DNA of 64,000 nucleotides. It comes from Chondrosia reniformis (taxonomy: Eukaryota > Porifera > Demospongiae > Chondrillida > Chondrillidae). The notes beneath the pieces were generated by a model that made no database searches, was not told the DNA's origin, and worked only from the letters and a program-made list of their open reading frames with translations. Shown in pieces: positions 52,301 through 63,125 of this stretch. Each line of letters opens with the position of its first letter. Position 1 is the first letter of the stretch. Position numbers and translations under genes: made by a program. Location: NCBI GenBank assembly GCA_947172415.1, contig OX359199.1:1762001-1826000 (forward strand), given 5' to 3'.

Positions 52301-55300
52301 AAAACTCTTGATTGATTTTTGAAAACAATCAACCAGAAACAATGTTCTGTGTTGGCAAGTCCTACATATGCTGCTATGATTATCTCACTAGACCATACCA
52401 GTGCTACAAACTGCTGGAAGTGAGACACTATTGTCAACAAGACTACCTACTTCACCAATAACTTATCTACCAGGCCTAGAAGGATTACATCACCAATAAC
52501 CTATCTACCAGGCCTAGAAGGATTACATCACCAATATACCTATCTACCAGGCAATATACTAAACCTAGTGAGAGCTTTGGATGAGGATACAAGAGGTTTC
52601 TCCTACCTCTCTTCTCTTTCACTGGGCCAGACAGCTGTTTCTGGATATTCCACCCTTCATCAGTGACCCTGGGAATCTTTGTCTTCTTGTTGATACTTTG
52701 TAACTCATGTACAAAAAGGATGTTCATAACACATTGAAATAGCAATACCAGTACCTGGGGAAGCCCTGAAAGTTCCAAACAGTTTCATATACAATAAAGT
52801 ACACAGGCTGGTCTCATCAGAATATGTACGTATGTACGTATGTATGTACAGTTGAAAGTGTCCATTTGCATGGCATTTTGAAGCTGTTTTAAAACTAAAC
52901 ACAATCTAATAATAATAACAAAACTTTTCAAATCAAACATTTCTAATAACAGAACTTTTCAGTTTTTGTCTCTATTGAACATACGTATAGCATCTTATAA
53001 GATGTGGTTCTTTGATAGAAACAGGTAAACTGGAGAATTAAAAAACAGCTTTTGTTTCCTACCTTTTGTATGTACAAAAATGCAAAGTATGAGTGAGTGA
53101 CAGTCTAATGTTGATACCTCAAAGGATAGCACAAAGGAAGTGTACTAACTGATTTCCTGTATTTTCAATTTACTAACCTAGACAAGACATGTCTCTACAA
53201 ACAGACAATTTCTCATGTACAGCTCTTTGCAATTCAAACCTACCACCAAAGGCTGACACAATTTGACCATTTAACATCTTTAATGTTTTTACATTTACAT
53301 TAAAACAGCTAATCTGAACCGTCTCTCTAAGCTTTGAGATATAGAAATAAGCCAAACATGCTAAACATTAACATAACCAACTCCCAGGTCAGGACACTTT
53401 CAACAAAGAAACATGACCTAATCTGAACTTATGTGTCCGTGAAAGACTTCCAGTGTCACTGATGAAGGGTGGTATTCCCAGAAACAGTTATCTGGCCCAG
53501 TGGAGCAGAAGAATAAAGAAAAGACTCCTGTATCCTCATCCAAAGTACTAGGTTTAGTTCCCTATAGGCCTCTCACCCTAGTATAGATGTAGCATGTTAG
53601 AAAATGGTGTGTTAGATTGTTCATGTGTTATGGTAAACTGTGTACAGACTTACGTATGTACAGTACAGCCATTCATTCAAAAGGGCAAGTATGTATGTAT
53701 GTATACATAGAAATAGTGAGTTACAGAATTGCACAACATTATTAATGTAATAGAATAAGGATTTTTCTAACTGCATCAAACTTATCTTTGGTCACTGAAG
53801 AAGACCCCCAGGGTCGAAACGTTAGGCAGAAAGAAGAATCAGAAAAACTGCGTCTCTAGACGCTCCCAAAGTCGAAAGATGACCCTTTCCAAAGATTATT
53901 AATGTATATGTATATCTTGAAAACTGAATTTAGCAACGTCAACAAGAGACAGAATCCAATTAGCACATAAAATACGTATACTAATGGAATATAATATGTA
54001 GGTTTATAGAAGAATATTTTGTTTAAATCAACATAATAATGCAACCATAAGAGTGCTACTGAATATTATAGAGGCTTAGGGTCAACCTTTGGAAAACAGT
54101 ATGCCAGTCAATATTCACAACCACAAGATCACTGGTTTCCTGCATAACAACTGAGATTATTCTTCAAAGTGTACGTACGTAGAAGTGGAAATACTTAGAA
54201 CATCACATCACACCAGCAGCCATACATATGCAACCACAGACTAACTTCTGTGTATTATACCTATCTAATAGAGTATTTAGATGTCTAGATCATACCATTA
54301 TGTCATTAACTAAGTTATACATCAGAAGAACTGGCTCCAACCATCATTAATAATTATTTTAGGTACATATATATGTACCTGATGATCAGTTTGTGTACCT
54401 GGGTACTTCATATATAGCCCTAACTGATAGTTAATGGATAAGTAGAATAGCTGCTAATCTTAGAAGCCATAACCGTATTCTATTTTTACTTTCCAGCTCC
54501 TCAATGTAATAACAAATAAAACAATTGCAAAACTCAAATTACATGTCAAAGTTTTAGTGTTGCAAGCGGTTTATACATGCTACATCTGGGTATTGCATCA
54601 TTAGAGGAGATTTTACTTTGCATTCTGAAGATTTAGTACTGTAACATGTCTGTTCCTGGGCATGAATAATCTAACACATCATTTTCTTACATGCTACATG
54701 TACATCTAATTTAGAATAAAGACCTATAGGGAACTGAGAGCTTTGGATGACGAGACAACAGTTTTCTCCTCTTCTCTACATGTAGGCTATTTGCATCTCA
54801 TATTACATCAGTTCAACCACACAATTCAATTCATATAAGTGAAACGTAATAACAGCTGCTGAAAATATTTTGTGATGAACTGAGTTGATTACAATTTCCT
54901 TCTAGAGGAAAGTACATTAATTTAGTTAGACAAATCTATGCTGACCTTGTGGGGCCCAAATACCCAGACATTGAAATAGTAATTTGATACTGTCAATAGA
55001 TTTATAAAAATCATATTTTGAGATCACATTCAGATTTGAAAAACTAAATTAGAAGTGTAACATGAAGTAAGAAACATTACTGAGGTAATTAACAGTCAGT
55101 CATTTTGTAATAATGATATAATACGCTCCAGGATGTGTAATAAATACATTAAAATACATAGTTTGTACAATTACAACAACCACATCCTACTCAACTAATA
55201 CGCATGTATGGCCCTCGGGCTATTTCTCCACTCAGTGTCAGGTAAGATACTCGATTCCTTAGGTATGTATCAGTATGTCAGCTGACTTGTATATACAGAT

Positions 55301-56842
55301 CAGAGAAGAGGAGTATGCATACCATATATTTCCTGCCTGCCTTTGAAGTCAAAAGATAAAAGCTCGTCTAGACCCCACACCTTATAAGTTTAACAGGTTA
55401 CTAACATCTAAAGGGTTCCATCAATATCCCCCCCTACAGGAGGGGCACCATTTTCAGATGTGACACTGTCAAACAGACAGTAAGTATCAGGTAGATCTGA
55501 ATGCATTATTTTAATGTTAATATTGTGCTATGGCTACACATGGGCCATGTACATGATTATATTATACAGAATGCATAACTAGACTATTTGTACATAAACT
55601 TGACAATTTAAAGCAATATAAACATACATACATAGCAGGAATGGCATATATGTACATATGCAGAATAAAATTGATAATCAAACCACAAGTAATCATTACT
55701 AAGAGGAAAAACATGAAATAAACATTTGCCAGTAATTGTACAGCAGTTCTCTACCACAATTACCACAGCAATATTCCAAATTATGTAATTCTAATAACTA
55801 TACATGGATAGAATGAGTTTAGATGTCTCAATTAAGTAGGTATCTTATGTCAAAAAGGCATATCACTGTATTTTTAAAAACTGACACAGAAACATAGTTA
55901 TATATAGTCATAACAGAAACATAATATAGGAAGGTTATAGGCAGATAAACTATATAGTAATCAACAGTACGTACTGGTTCTATTATATTATTATTATTGT
56001 TATATATAGTAATCAACAGTACTAAATATAGTAAAACCACTGACTAGCCTTAAAAGGTCTAGTGACATTTACAAATACATATTAGCACATATATGAATAG
56101 CAGAAATGACTTCGCATTCCATTCATCAATCTTTTAACTGTACATTAGTAATAGTAATATTATCACCACAGTAATTTTCACCAATAATGTGTGTTATAGC
56201 ATACCAGTTTCGTATATAAAATTGTAGAATATCTACATTGTAAGACGTTTTAGTAAATTCGCATAAAGAGAGATATAGCTATATACTGTACATAAAATAC
56301 GAAGATTGTCAAAGGTGTACCTTCAGCGATAAACACATCACCAAAGAAGACATTACCATACACAGATAACGGAGATTGATAAGGTACATAATTATGTGTA
56401 CGACTTGTTAGTATAGACGGTCTGTCAAAACTACATTTGCCCAATAAAATAGCTATACGTGCACACGTGCGAGCAGAAGAAATAACTATCTTGGAGCAAA
56501 GTTACTGAATTTGAGAAGAAATGTAACCGCATTAAAGATTCCGTTCAACGCCTTCAGTGACGTTCAGTAGCACGGTTTTATCATGTCATTAAAGATAGGT
56601 ACTGTTAGAAAACTGGTGTAAACGGATATAGTTACCTTAGCACGTTCTATATCAACGAACCTTGCATTATTCAGCGATGCCGGTGTCTGTGTTAGGTGGA
56701 GTGCTGCCGAATATCCAAAGAGATCATACTCTTCGTCCGTATGGTTTGAAGGAGGTTCTCTGAGAATAATCTGTCCTTCATCTATCGTTATTGCGGATAC
56801 GAGTAAACAGTAAGAAGACAATAAGGCTAAAAACAACATCAT
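39750..56842 (-). CDS. Integrin alpha subunit C (26 exons, 1106 aa)
   Basis: Complete integrin alpha gene whose start faces the beta gene. Exons: 56842-56661, 51762-51617, 51314-51241, 50886-50760, 49976-49885, 48986-48812, 48378-48245, 48101-48049, 47817-47724, 47108-46988, 46805-46596, 46466-46421, 45878-45774, 45564-45503, 44837-44686, 44051-43893, 43455-43379, 43204-42964, 42592-42507, 42393-42310, 41999-41786, 41335-41144, 40995-40873, 40750-40658, 40182-40057, 39902-39750 (3321 nt). Signal peptide 1-17; propeller to about 485 with [64 protein letters not shown]; long stalk; membrane segment about 1035-1056; CGFFKRKQK and a 50-aa tail that is Gly/Pro/Asn-rich at its end. Exon lengths track alpha B almost one to one. 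No inserted I domain, no furin-type site. Intron 1 is about 4.9 kb. Exon 1 needs the gttcgt donor, as in alpha B. Confidence 0.93.
42068..42240. repeat. Dispersed family-1 repeat copy
   Basis: Contains CACTGGGCCAGACAGCTGTTT and AATTACACTCTTCATCAGT in an alpha C intron; the GGATGAGGATAC part is deleted. Confidence 0.55.
42650..42927. mobile_element. Family-4 MITE copy
   Basis: CTTTGAGATGGTTCATCTTT at the left and ACTCAAAAGACTGAAAGATG at the right are inverted ends; internal GGGTCTTCTTCAGCGACCGA. In the alpha C intron between exons 18 and 19. Confidence 0.65.
44880..45066. mobile_element. Family-4-like element, diverged
   Basis: CTCTTTGAGCACCTAAGG and TACTCAAAAGAGATCAAAAG are weak inverted ends around GGGGCCTTCTTTAGCGATG. 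Same architecture as the copies at 42650 and 50976. Confidence 0.4.
46307..46402. repeat. (GTAT)n microsatellite near alpha C exon 12 donor
   Basis: About 24 tetranucleotide units, starting 18 nt into intron 12 of alpha C. On the coding strand the transcript reads (AUAC)n just after the splice donor. Confidence 0.95.
46586..47062 (-). other. Gene-conversion-like patch shared with 26064-26542
   Basis: Alpha C counterpart of the patch in alpha B: exon 11, intron 10 and the part of exon 10 starting at [15 protein letters not shown]. Confidence 0.85.
47310..47515. repeat. Dispersed family-1 repeat copy
   Basis: CACCATTTTCCTACATGCTA, GGATGAGGATACAGGAATC and GGCCAGACAGCTGTTTCTGG in order, in alpha C intron 9. 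Confidence 0.65.
48630..48693. repeat. Inverted relative of repeat 13141-13207
   Basis: ACTGAGTTATCGGTGGGATA and TATAATAAGAGGCCAAAGTG match the other copy in reverse. Confidence 0.5.
49264..49641. mobile_element. Tigger/pogo-like MITE, 378 bp
   Basis: Begins CAGTGGAACTTCAATTTTAT and ends CGTTCCACTG, with TA on both sides; same class as 4519-4907. Subterminal GGATAATCGACGTTC occurs twice. No transposase. In alpha C intron 5. Confidence 0.7.
50976..51186. mobile_element. Family-4 MITE copy
   Basis: Inverted ends CTTTGAGATGGTTTATCTTT and AAAGATGAACCATCTCAAAG, with central GAAGACTCCCCAGGGT. The cleanest copy of the family. In the alpha C intron between exons 3 and 4. Confidence 0.7.
51449..51543. 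repeat. 19-bp x 5 tandem repeat
   Basis: Unit TTAAGGTAGTCGGGTACTC, one mismatch in the fourth copy; in alpha C intron 2. Confidence 0.95.
52555..52705. repeat. Dispersed family-1 repeat copy
   Basis: GAGCTTTGGATGAGGATACA, GGGCCAGACAGCTGTTTCTG and CCCTTCATCAGTGACCCTGG in order. Confidence 0.65.
53440..53625. repeat. Dispersed family-1 repeat copy, opposite orientation
   Basis: CACTGATGAAGGGTGGTATT to GTTAGAAAATGGTGTGTTAG, nearly complete. Confidence 0.65.
53762..53899. mobile_element. Family-4 MITE copy, short
   Basis: AACTTATCTTTGG and its inverted partner CCAAAGATTATT flank CACTGAAGAAGACCCCCAGG followed by GTCGAAACG. Confidence 0.6.
56661..56842 (-). other. Alpha C signal-peptide exon, almost identical to alpha B exon 1
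   Basis: Encodes the signal peptide and first FG-GAP strand ([11 protein letters not shown]). Ends at GCAAG before gttcgt to join exon 2 in frame (R of RLIVGVPNG). A stronger-looking AAG/gtaact lies 21 nt further. Confidence 0.8.
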
Positions 56843-57047
56843 TGTGATCCTTTTAGTGGGTTATTTAGGTGCACACTCAATCTTATATAAGGAAACGAAA
56901 GTACTTCCGGTTTTGAGCCATATTTGGCTACTCGTAAAAGACGGCATGGTGGTGCAGACACTTTGAAGTTCCGGAACGGTCCACATAAAGTGAGCAGTAG
57001 TCTAACGTCAACATTATTTTGGAGGTTGAAGGAAGAGAACCGGGAGA
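56843..57047. promoter_or_regulatory. Shared 205-bp divergent promoter of integrin alpha C and integrin beta
   Basis: Only 205 bp separate the two opposite start codons, so both genes must start transcription here. Visible motifs: a palindromic TATA-like CTTATATAAG (56882-56891), 40-50 bp upstream of the alpha C ATG; an ETS-type ACTTCCGG (56903-56910), a motif common in divergent promoters of animals; and a second GTTCCGGAAC palindrome (56968-56977). Motif roles are inferred; the geometry is seen directly. Confidence 0.75.
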
Positions 57048-60000
57048 ATGTTTCACTACTCAGCGTTAATACTCTTCAGTTTACTAGTATCAGCTTCAGG
57101 TAAGGAACGAATCAGAATTAATAGAATGTCTAGCTAGAACGTGCAGTCAGTTAGGAATATAGGAATACTCAGGAATGCAGTCTCGCAACATATTGTTTAA
57201 TTTATCGATAGCGAAACGTGTTCATTATCGTAGATGTGAATTTACTGTTATTATGTTCTTCATTGGCCAAGCAGGGTTTATGTAGCTAGTAGTGGATTTT
57301 AGATCCAAGTTCGTTTACTCTCTACAGGTCAAGAGTGCTCGTCGTTCACAGACTGTCAGTCGTGTATACAATCAATATCTAATTGCCAGTGGTGCTCGGA
57401 AGCGGTAAGTAGACGAAAAAGTCTGCTAGATGTGTATTAGTCGAATGTTAATCCTGTAACTGTTGAGTCTTACAACAGGTACGATCGTTGAAGTGACCAA
57501 TAGCCTTTGAGTAGTCTCTGTGCGTATGATACAAGCAGAAAATGCGGTTTGTCTTTACCAATCAGCAACTATAAATCATATATTACTAGACAACCACAAG
57601 TGCGCAGTACTGTCATCCAGCTGAAAGTTATTGATATTAAAATTGAAAACTACCTTAAATTGAGTTGGGGTGGATTACAGTTCAATTTCATTTGCATTGC
57701 ATTATTGCACTGATTGACTAGTATGATTGTTCTGTAGCAAAGCATTCACTACTGCATGACGTGTCAATTCACTTGCATATTGTGACAATAGGAGTTTATC
57801 AATAGTCTTCCTTTCAAAGAAGTCATCTATTGAAGACACCATTTTTTAAAGGGTTTCTGTCTATAACAGAATAATTTGACAACCTTACTCAGTGTTGAAG
57901 TATGTTTATATATCAAAGTATACTGTACTCTATGTATGGGTTGCTGTGTGAATAGCTAAAAAGGGTGTCATTAATCTAATTCATTTAACACGTTTGTAAA
58001 TAGAACACATTTAAAGTCCATATAAGTATTGTTTAGTTAACAGGTTTGAATAACATTCACTGTTCTTCTGTATGTAATTTACTTTTCTTTCTTTCACTGT
58101 TTATGTTAATATAGTTACTTTTTTGCTGTATGTAAAATGTGTTGGAGTATACTCGTATACGTATGTGTCTCTTAAACATTAAATGTAAGTTTTACCGAGG
58201 CTGCTACTACTTCAAGTATGGGCTTAGCGTAATGTAATAATGGTACATGTTTCTAATTTGACTTAACTGCTGTATGAAATTCATCTTAAAGTCAAAATCA
58301 TCAGCCTGCATATTTCCATTAATTAGGCAGCCCTACTGGACATTGTAATATACATTCCTCTGTATCTAAGATGCCTGGCCAGTGACCTATATGCACCATA
58401 ATGGCCACTTGTGTCTTATACCTTAATCCTCAAGGGAGCTATTATCAATTTTTATATGCAGCCTAAATATATTATCGGTACATCATTTGTCAATGAATAT
58501 CGTTAATATGTGGCTTGCTCCTAACCCTCCATTTTGTAATTGGTATTTTCTCTTGTGTTTTAAAACCTTATACATTAGCCCATTGGAGCAGAAGAATAAA
58601 GAATAACAGAGAAGACTCTTGTATCCTCATCCAAAGCTCCCACTATGTTTAGTTCTCTATAGGCCTTTTAATGGAGAGATGCAGTATATAGGAAAAGGCT
58701 GTTTTAGATGTATTGCAAATAAGATGTTCTGTACAACTTGCTGTTCAGCGTAGAGTGTGATATTGTACCTTTTACAAGTGGAAGAGTATTCTACAGTGTC
58801 TCCTACATTGCTGTGTATTCTCTTAACCTGTCATGATACTCATAATATAACAAGGAATCCCACTGTAGGTTTCATTGGGAATCCCTGTCATATCTTGATT
58901 GCTACACAAGATTCCATACATTTATTCCATTCCAGCATTTGCTGCTCTGCCAACGTATATGCTATATATAAAATAGATGAATACCAAAATATTGTACCAT
59001 TTGTCAACTGAAGTTCATCTGGCTTGAATGACCAAAGTTCTCTTGTAATTACTTCCTTACTAGTCATCCAAACATCAATGAACCACAATAACTGGTTTAC
59101 CAGAGCTTAAACAGTCCTGTGGGTGTTAAGTTGGGTTGACTAATCTTAGCCTCACTCATCCATTACAAATGAAACACTTGTGGTTTCAGAATAAAGGACC
59201 GTGTAGACTACAGTCTAAACTGTACTCAAAGTGCACTCAAAGATTATCATGCAAATATGATTAATTACCAGAAATATTGTACAATCAATATAGCGACCAA
59301 AGTCAAAGCCATACCTTATCAGTAATTAACTGTCTGTGTACCACAGCCTTTGAACAGGGAAATTGGGTAATTAAATCTCTTTCATTAATTTAGCAGGAAT
59401 TAGTAGAGATATGCCTGATGATAATCAAACCACAATTATTCTGGAACATCTCTATGGGAGAAGACAAAGAAGGAACTATAGTACAGGACAGCTGGTATTA
59501 ACCACTGGTGCTCTTCCACCAAACCAGTTTCATTCCATGGGAATATCCAGTCATGCCTCACTCACTCCTATGTGTATTTGCATCATTTGACTCTGGATTT
59601 ACCCCACCCACTCATGTCTCCTGGGGAACTCGATGAGCTAATGACGGCGGAACCAAAGTTTACTAAATGGAAAAACCAGAGTCTCCCCTTAGCCACTCAA
59701 AAAGATGTTCGAGCCATACACAGCTGTTTAGGACTCATCAGTATGGCATATGATGGGAATCTGAGTGGCTAGTCTGCTAATAAGTACTCCCAAAAGCTAA
59801 AAGGCTTGTGGTTTCCTTATCAGCATATAAGAGATACAACCAAAAGTGTGGCTGATAACTAAATAGGGGAACTTTAAGATCAAGAGCTGATCTTGTACAT
59901 GTAGAATTTTCATTATCACAATCATGAGAGATTAAGAATCTCCTTCCTTCATTCTACAGAATTTCACTAGTCTAAGATGCAGTCGAGCAGGAAGTGCTAC

Positions 60001-63000
60001 AACCTGTGAAATGATTGAAAACCCAATGGGTAGTACTGCTATTGATAGAGTGAGTTCAACATCCACAAGACAAATGTACTTTAACAAGCGACAGCAAGTG
60101 TATGTAATTTAAATGCATATATGCGTATCTTAACAGAACGATTTACTCAGTGACTCTGTTCAGATGACTCCACAGGAAGTATCACTACGACTTAGGCCAG
60201 GTTGGTAACCCTAAAGACGTATATGTGTATATACGTATGTATCACCTCTATATGGTGCGTATGTGTAGTATTCCTATAGAGTATGCCTTTTTAGACTAAG
60301 ACATATGCACCTATGGTATATTTCATTCAGTGGTTATTGAAGCATAATGCAGTCCATTGATCCTGATTCTTATAACATGTCTATTTAGTAGCACAACATA
60401 TGTAAGAGAAGCCAGTTAAATCCTCTCATGCAATACACTAGTAGACAGTTTCTCCTACTTCTCATCTTCTCCACTGAGTCAGACAGCTGTTTCTGGGAAT
60501 TGCACCCTTCATCAGTTACCCTGGAAATATTTGTCTTCTTTTTGATCTCTTGTGAATCCTTGGCATATGGTAGCATCTGCACATATGTATACATGTAAGT
60601 TCATAATAATCAAACCACAAGTATTCTCGCAGTAGGGTAGATATTTTATTTAATATATATATGACACATGTTTCCACAAACTGTGGACAAATAGAAACCT
60701 TACAGTGACTGAGCTATTATGAATGCTTATCATCAGATTGTATCCTGGTTTATTTCATTTTTAAGGAATAATGTAAATATCATAGTCAGAGCATTTAAAA
60801 ACAGTTAGCGCCTTAGCATTTTTATGTTGCAATGTTGTGATTTCAATTTTCATTTGATGCCTTTTGTTTATATAATATTTGCTAGCACCAATGGCTTTTG
60901 TTTAATATACTAGACAGTCCATACCATAGCTTGTATACATTTAATGTCTACACATATGTAAGTGCAGTACTGTGCCCCTTCCTCTTAGGAAAACGTGAGG
61001 ATATTGATGTTACGATAAGGCCCGCTGCCATATTCCCCCTTGACGTTTACTTTTTGATGGACTTTTCCAATTCCATGGCAGACGACTTGATGACATTGCA
61101 AAGCCTATCTTCTGCAATCGGTTAGTCAAGCTATTATTTCTCTGTGTTTCAGGAGGCAAAGGTTGATACATACATATCTGGCCCTATCTGGCCTGTGGAG
61201 AAGAACAGAAGTATAAGAAGAAAACTCTTGTATACTTCATCCAAAGCTCTCACTAGGTTTAGTTCTCTAGAGGCCTTTTACTCTAAAGTAGATGTAGCAT
61301 GAAAAATCTAAGATACCATTTTCCTACATGCTATGCCTATTCTGTAAAAGAGCCTATAGTGGAACTAAACCTGAAGAGGGCTTTGGATGAAGATACAGGA
61401 GTCTTTTATTCCTTCTTTTCCCTTCTTTCATCTTCTTCTCCATGTATGTAAGAAAATTGTGTGTTCAATTATTCATATTGTACTTCTGTGAACATCTTGT
61501 GTAGCTAATGATATTGGAGACATTACACCCAACTTCACACTTGGATTTGGCTCCTTCGTTGATAAGCCTACAGCTCCCTACATTGACACCAGACCAGATC
61601 TGTGAGAGAAATTATAAGTTTTTTCACTTGTAAATTACATACTGTATGTAGTTTTAATAGCACTTTTTAGTTGTGAGTACATACGTACGTACATTTGTAT
61701 TCGATGCAAATATTCATATATAGGGTTACTAAATATCACAACGGGGAGGGGAAGTGGAAAAAATGCATATTGAGCGACCTATCTTGTGCTGTGCATGTGT
61801 TTGTTTGCTATAACAATTTGACAATTTGACTTTTTTTGGGGGACAAAATATTTTTAGGAGGGAGCAAATGACCCCCCCCAGCCCCTAAAGAAAAATACTG
61901 ATATATATATACAAGTACGTATATGAAGTAATATGGGGTAGTTGAGAATTTGAGCATAAGCAACAGTTATTATTAGTCAAATTAGCCCAAAAATATTACT
62001 TCATAATTCATCACATGTCACTTTCTTCTATTTAAACTGGTTGTATGCCTTCCTCCTCATTTATTACTAAAGAAGATCTATGGGTCGAAACGTCCTAATA
62101 ATTTGACTAATAATAAGTGATGCTCAAATTGTAACCAATTCAAGTGCATACGTACATACATAATGTAAAAGCTTTTAATGTTGTTACATTGTTAATATAC
62201 TTTGTTTTCTGCAGTATAAATGAACCATGTCGTGGTTGTGTTGGAGCCTACAGTTTTAGGCACTTTTTGCCCCTAACTAACAATGCCAGTGCATTTTCAG
62301 TTAGTTGAAATGCACCATATGTACATGTAGTGATGGGCAGCTTTGATTTATTCAATACTGAATAACTCTTTACAATAGTATTGCAGCATTACTAAATATT
62401 GAATATACGTACGTATACTGAAAATAACTAACTACGTATGTATACCATCCAGCCTTATGTGTACATGTACATACGTATATAAATTTGTATTATATAAAAT
62501 CATTGAAGGGCAAGTTAAACTACATATCTTTTCTTAGGTGGCTGTAAATGAACGTATCATTTCAAGTAACTTGGATGCTCCCGAAGGAGGAACTGATGGT
62601 CTTCTTCAAGCTGTTGTCTGCGATGATGTAAGCATGAATACAGTTTTCAATATGCTACATCTAGATGGCACAAATTACTTACTTCTAACTGCACCAAAAT
62701 TACCTTTTAAGTGGTTCATCTTAAGATTTTAAGGCATCTACAGATGCAGTTGTTTTTTTCTTCTCTGGGTGGAATTCCCAGATACAGCTGTCTGGCCCAG
62801 TGGAATAAAAGGAGAAAGAGAAGACTCTTGTATACTCATCAAAAGATCTCAGGCTTTTTAAGTTATTACAGAATACAGAATAGGCATAGCATGTAGGAAA
62901 ATGGTGTATTAAATTATTCATTATGAAAGTGAACCTTAGGCCAACACAGTAGGAGGTGATGTTTAGTGATGGAGTGACTTCTGCCATTGAACTGTCAAAT

Positions 63001-63125
63001 TTAATATGTGTATATACGTACTTTCTTTGTATTTCCTACAGATAGTAGGATGGAGACCTGACCCAGCCAGGAGGCTGCTGGTCTACCTTACAGATGCTGG
63101 ATTTCACTTTGGAGCAGATGGCAAG
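57048..63125 (+). CDS. Integrin beta subunit, 5' part (9 exons, first 257 aa)
   Basis: N-terminal part of the integrin beta chain, which carries the ligand-binding I-like domain. Exons: 57048-57099, 57328-57404, 59960-60049, 60137-60200, 60989-61120, 61505-61601, 62215-62299, 62538-62627, 63042-63125; the gene continues past the window. Seen: signal peptide 1-17; PSI domain with CSSFTDCQSC and CQWC; hybrid-domain stretch SVQMTPQEVSLRLRP; I-like domain with MIDAS/ADMIDAS motif DFSNSMADD (119-127), FGSFVDK (153-159), NLDAPEGG (210-217) and TDAGFHF (246-252). All metal ligands known for this domain are present. The specificity-determining loop is very short (CRGC, 176-179). The gene lies head to head with alpha C. 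Family call is very sure. The EGF repeats, membrane segment and NPxY tail are outside the window. Confidence 0.94.
57405..59959 (+). other. Intron 2 of integrin beta
   Basis: 2.55 kb. Holds a family-1 fragment (58575-58705) and a family-3 element (59583-59772). No gene supported. Confidence 0.6.
59583..59772. mobile_element. Family-3 element, half copy
   Basis: TTTGACTCTGGATTTACCCC through CCAGAGTCTCCCCTTAGCC to GACAGCTG-like and TATGGCAT segments, as in 27681-28017, but missing the inverted right arm. Confidence 0.6.
60425..60567. repeat. Dispersed family-1 repeat copy
   Basis: CAGACAGCTGTTTCTGGGAA and ACCCTTCATCAGTTACCCTGG in beta intron 4. Confidence 0.6.
61185..61442. repeat. Two family-1 fragments facing each other
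   Basis: 61185-61310 is in one orientation and 61305-61442 in the other, meeting at their CCTACATGCTA-type ends in beta intron 5. This could be one insertion into another or a fold-back. Confidence 0.55.
61947..62130. mobile_element. Palindromic element with GGGTCGAAACG core
   Basis: Arms AATTTGAGCATAAGCAACAG and, inverted, TAAGTGATGCTCAAATT, with AGAAGATCTATGGGTCGAAA near the right arm. In beta intron 6. Confidence 0.55.
62765..62915. repeat. Dispersed family-1 repeat copy fused to a family-4 fragment
   Basis: GGTGGAATTCCCAGATACAG to TAGCATGTAGGAAAATGGTG, directly preceded (62675-62760) by a family-4-like TTCATCTTAAGATTTTAAGG end. In beta intron 8. Confidence 0.55.

Larger units (their letters stand above)
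51763..56660 (-). other. Intron 1 of integrin alpha C
   Basis: 4.9 kb, the largest intron of the cluster. Holds family-1 copies (52555-52705, 53440-53625, 54675-54780), a family-4 copy (53762-53899) and a local tandem duplication around 52440-52550 (CACCAATAACYTATCTACCA). No gene seen. Confidence 0.65.
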
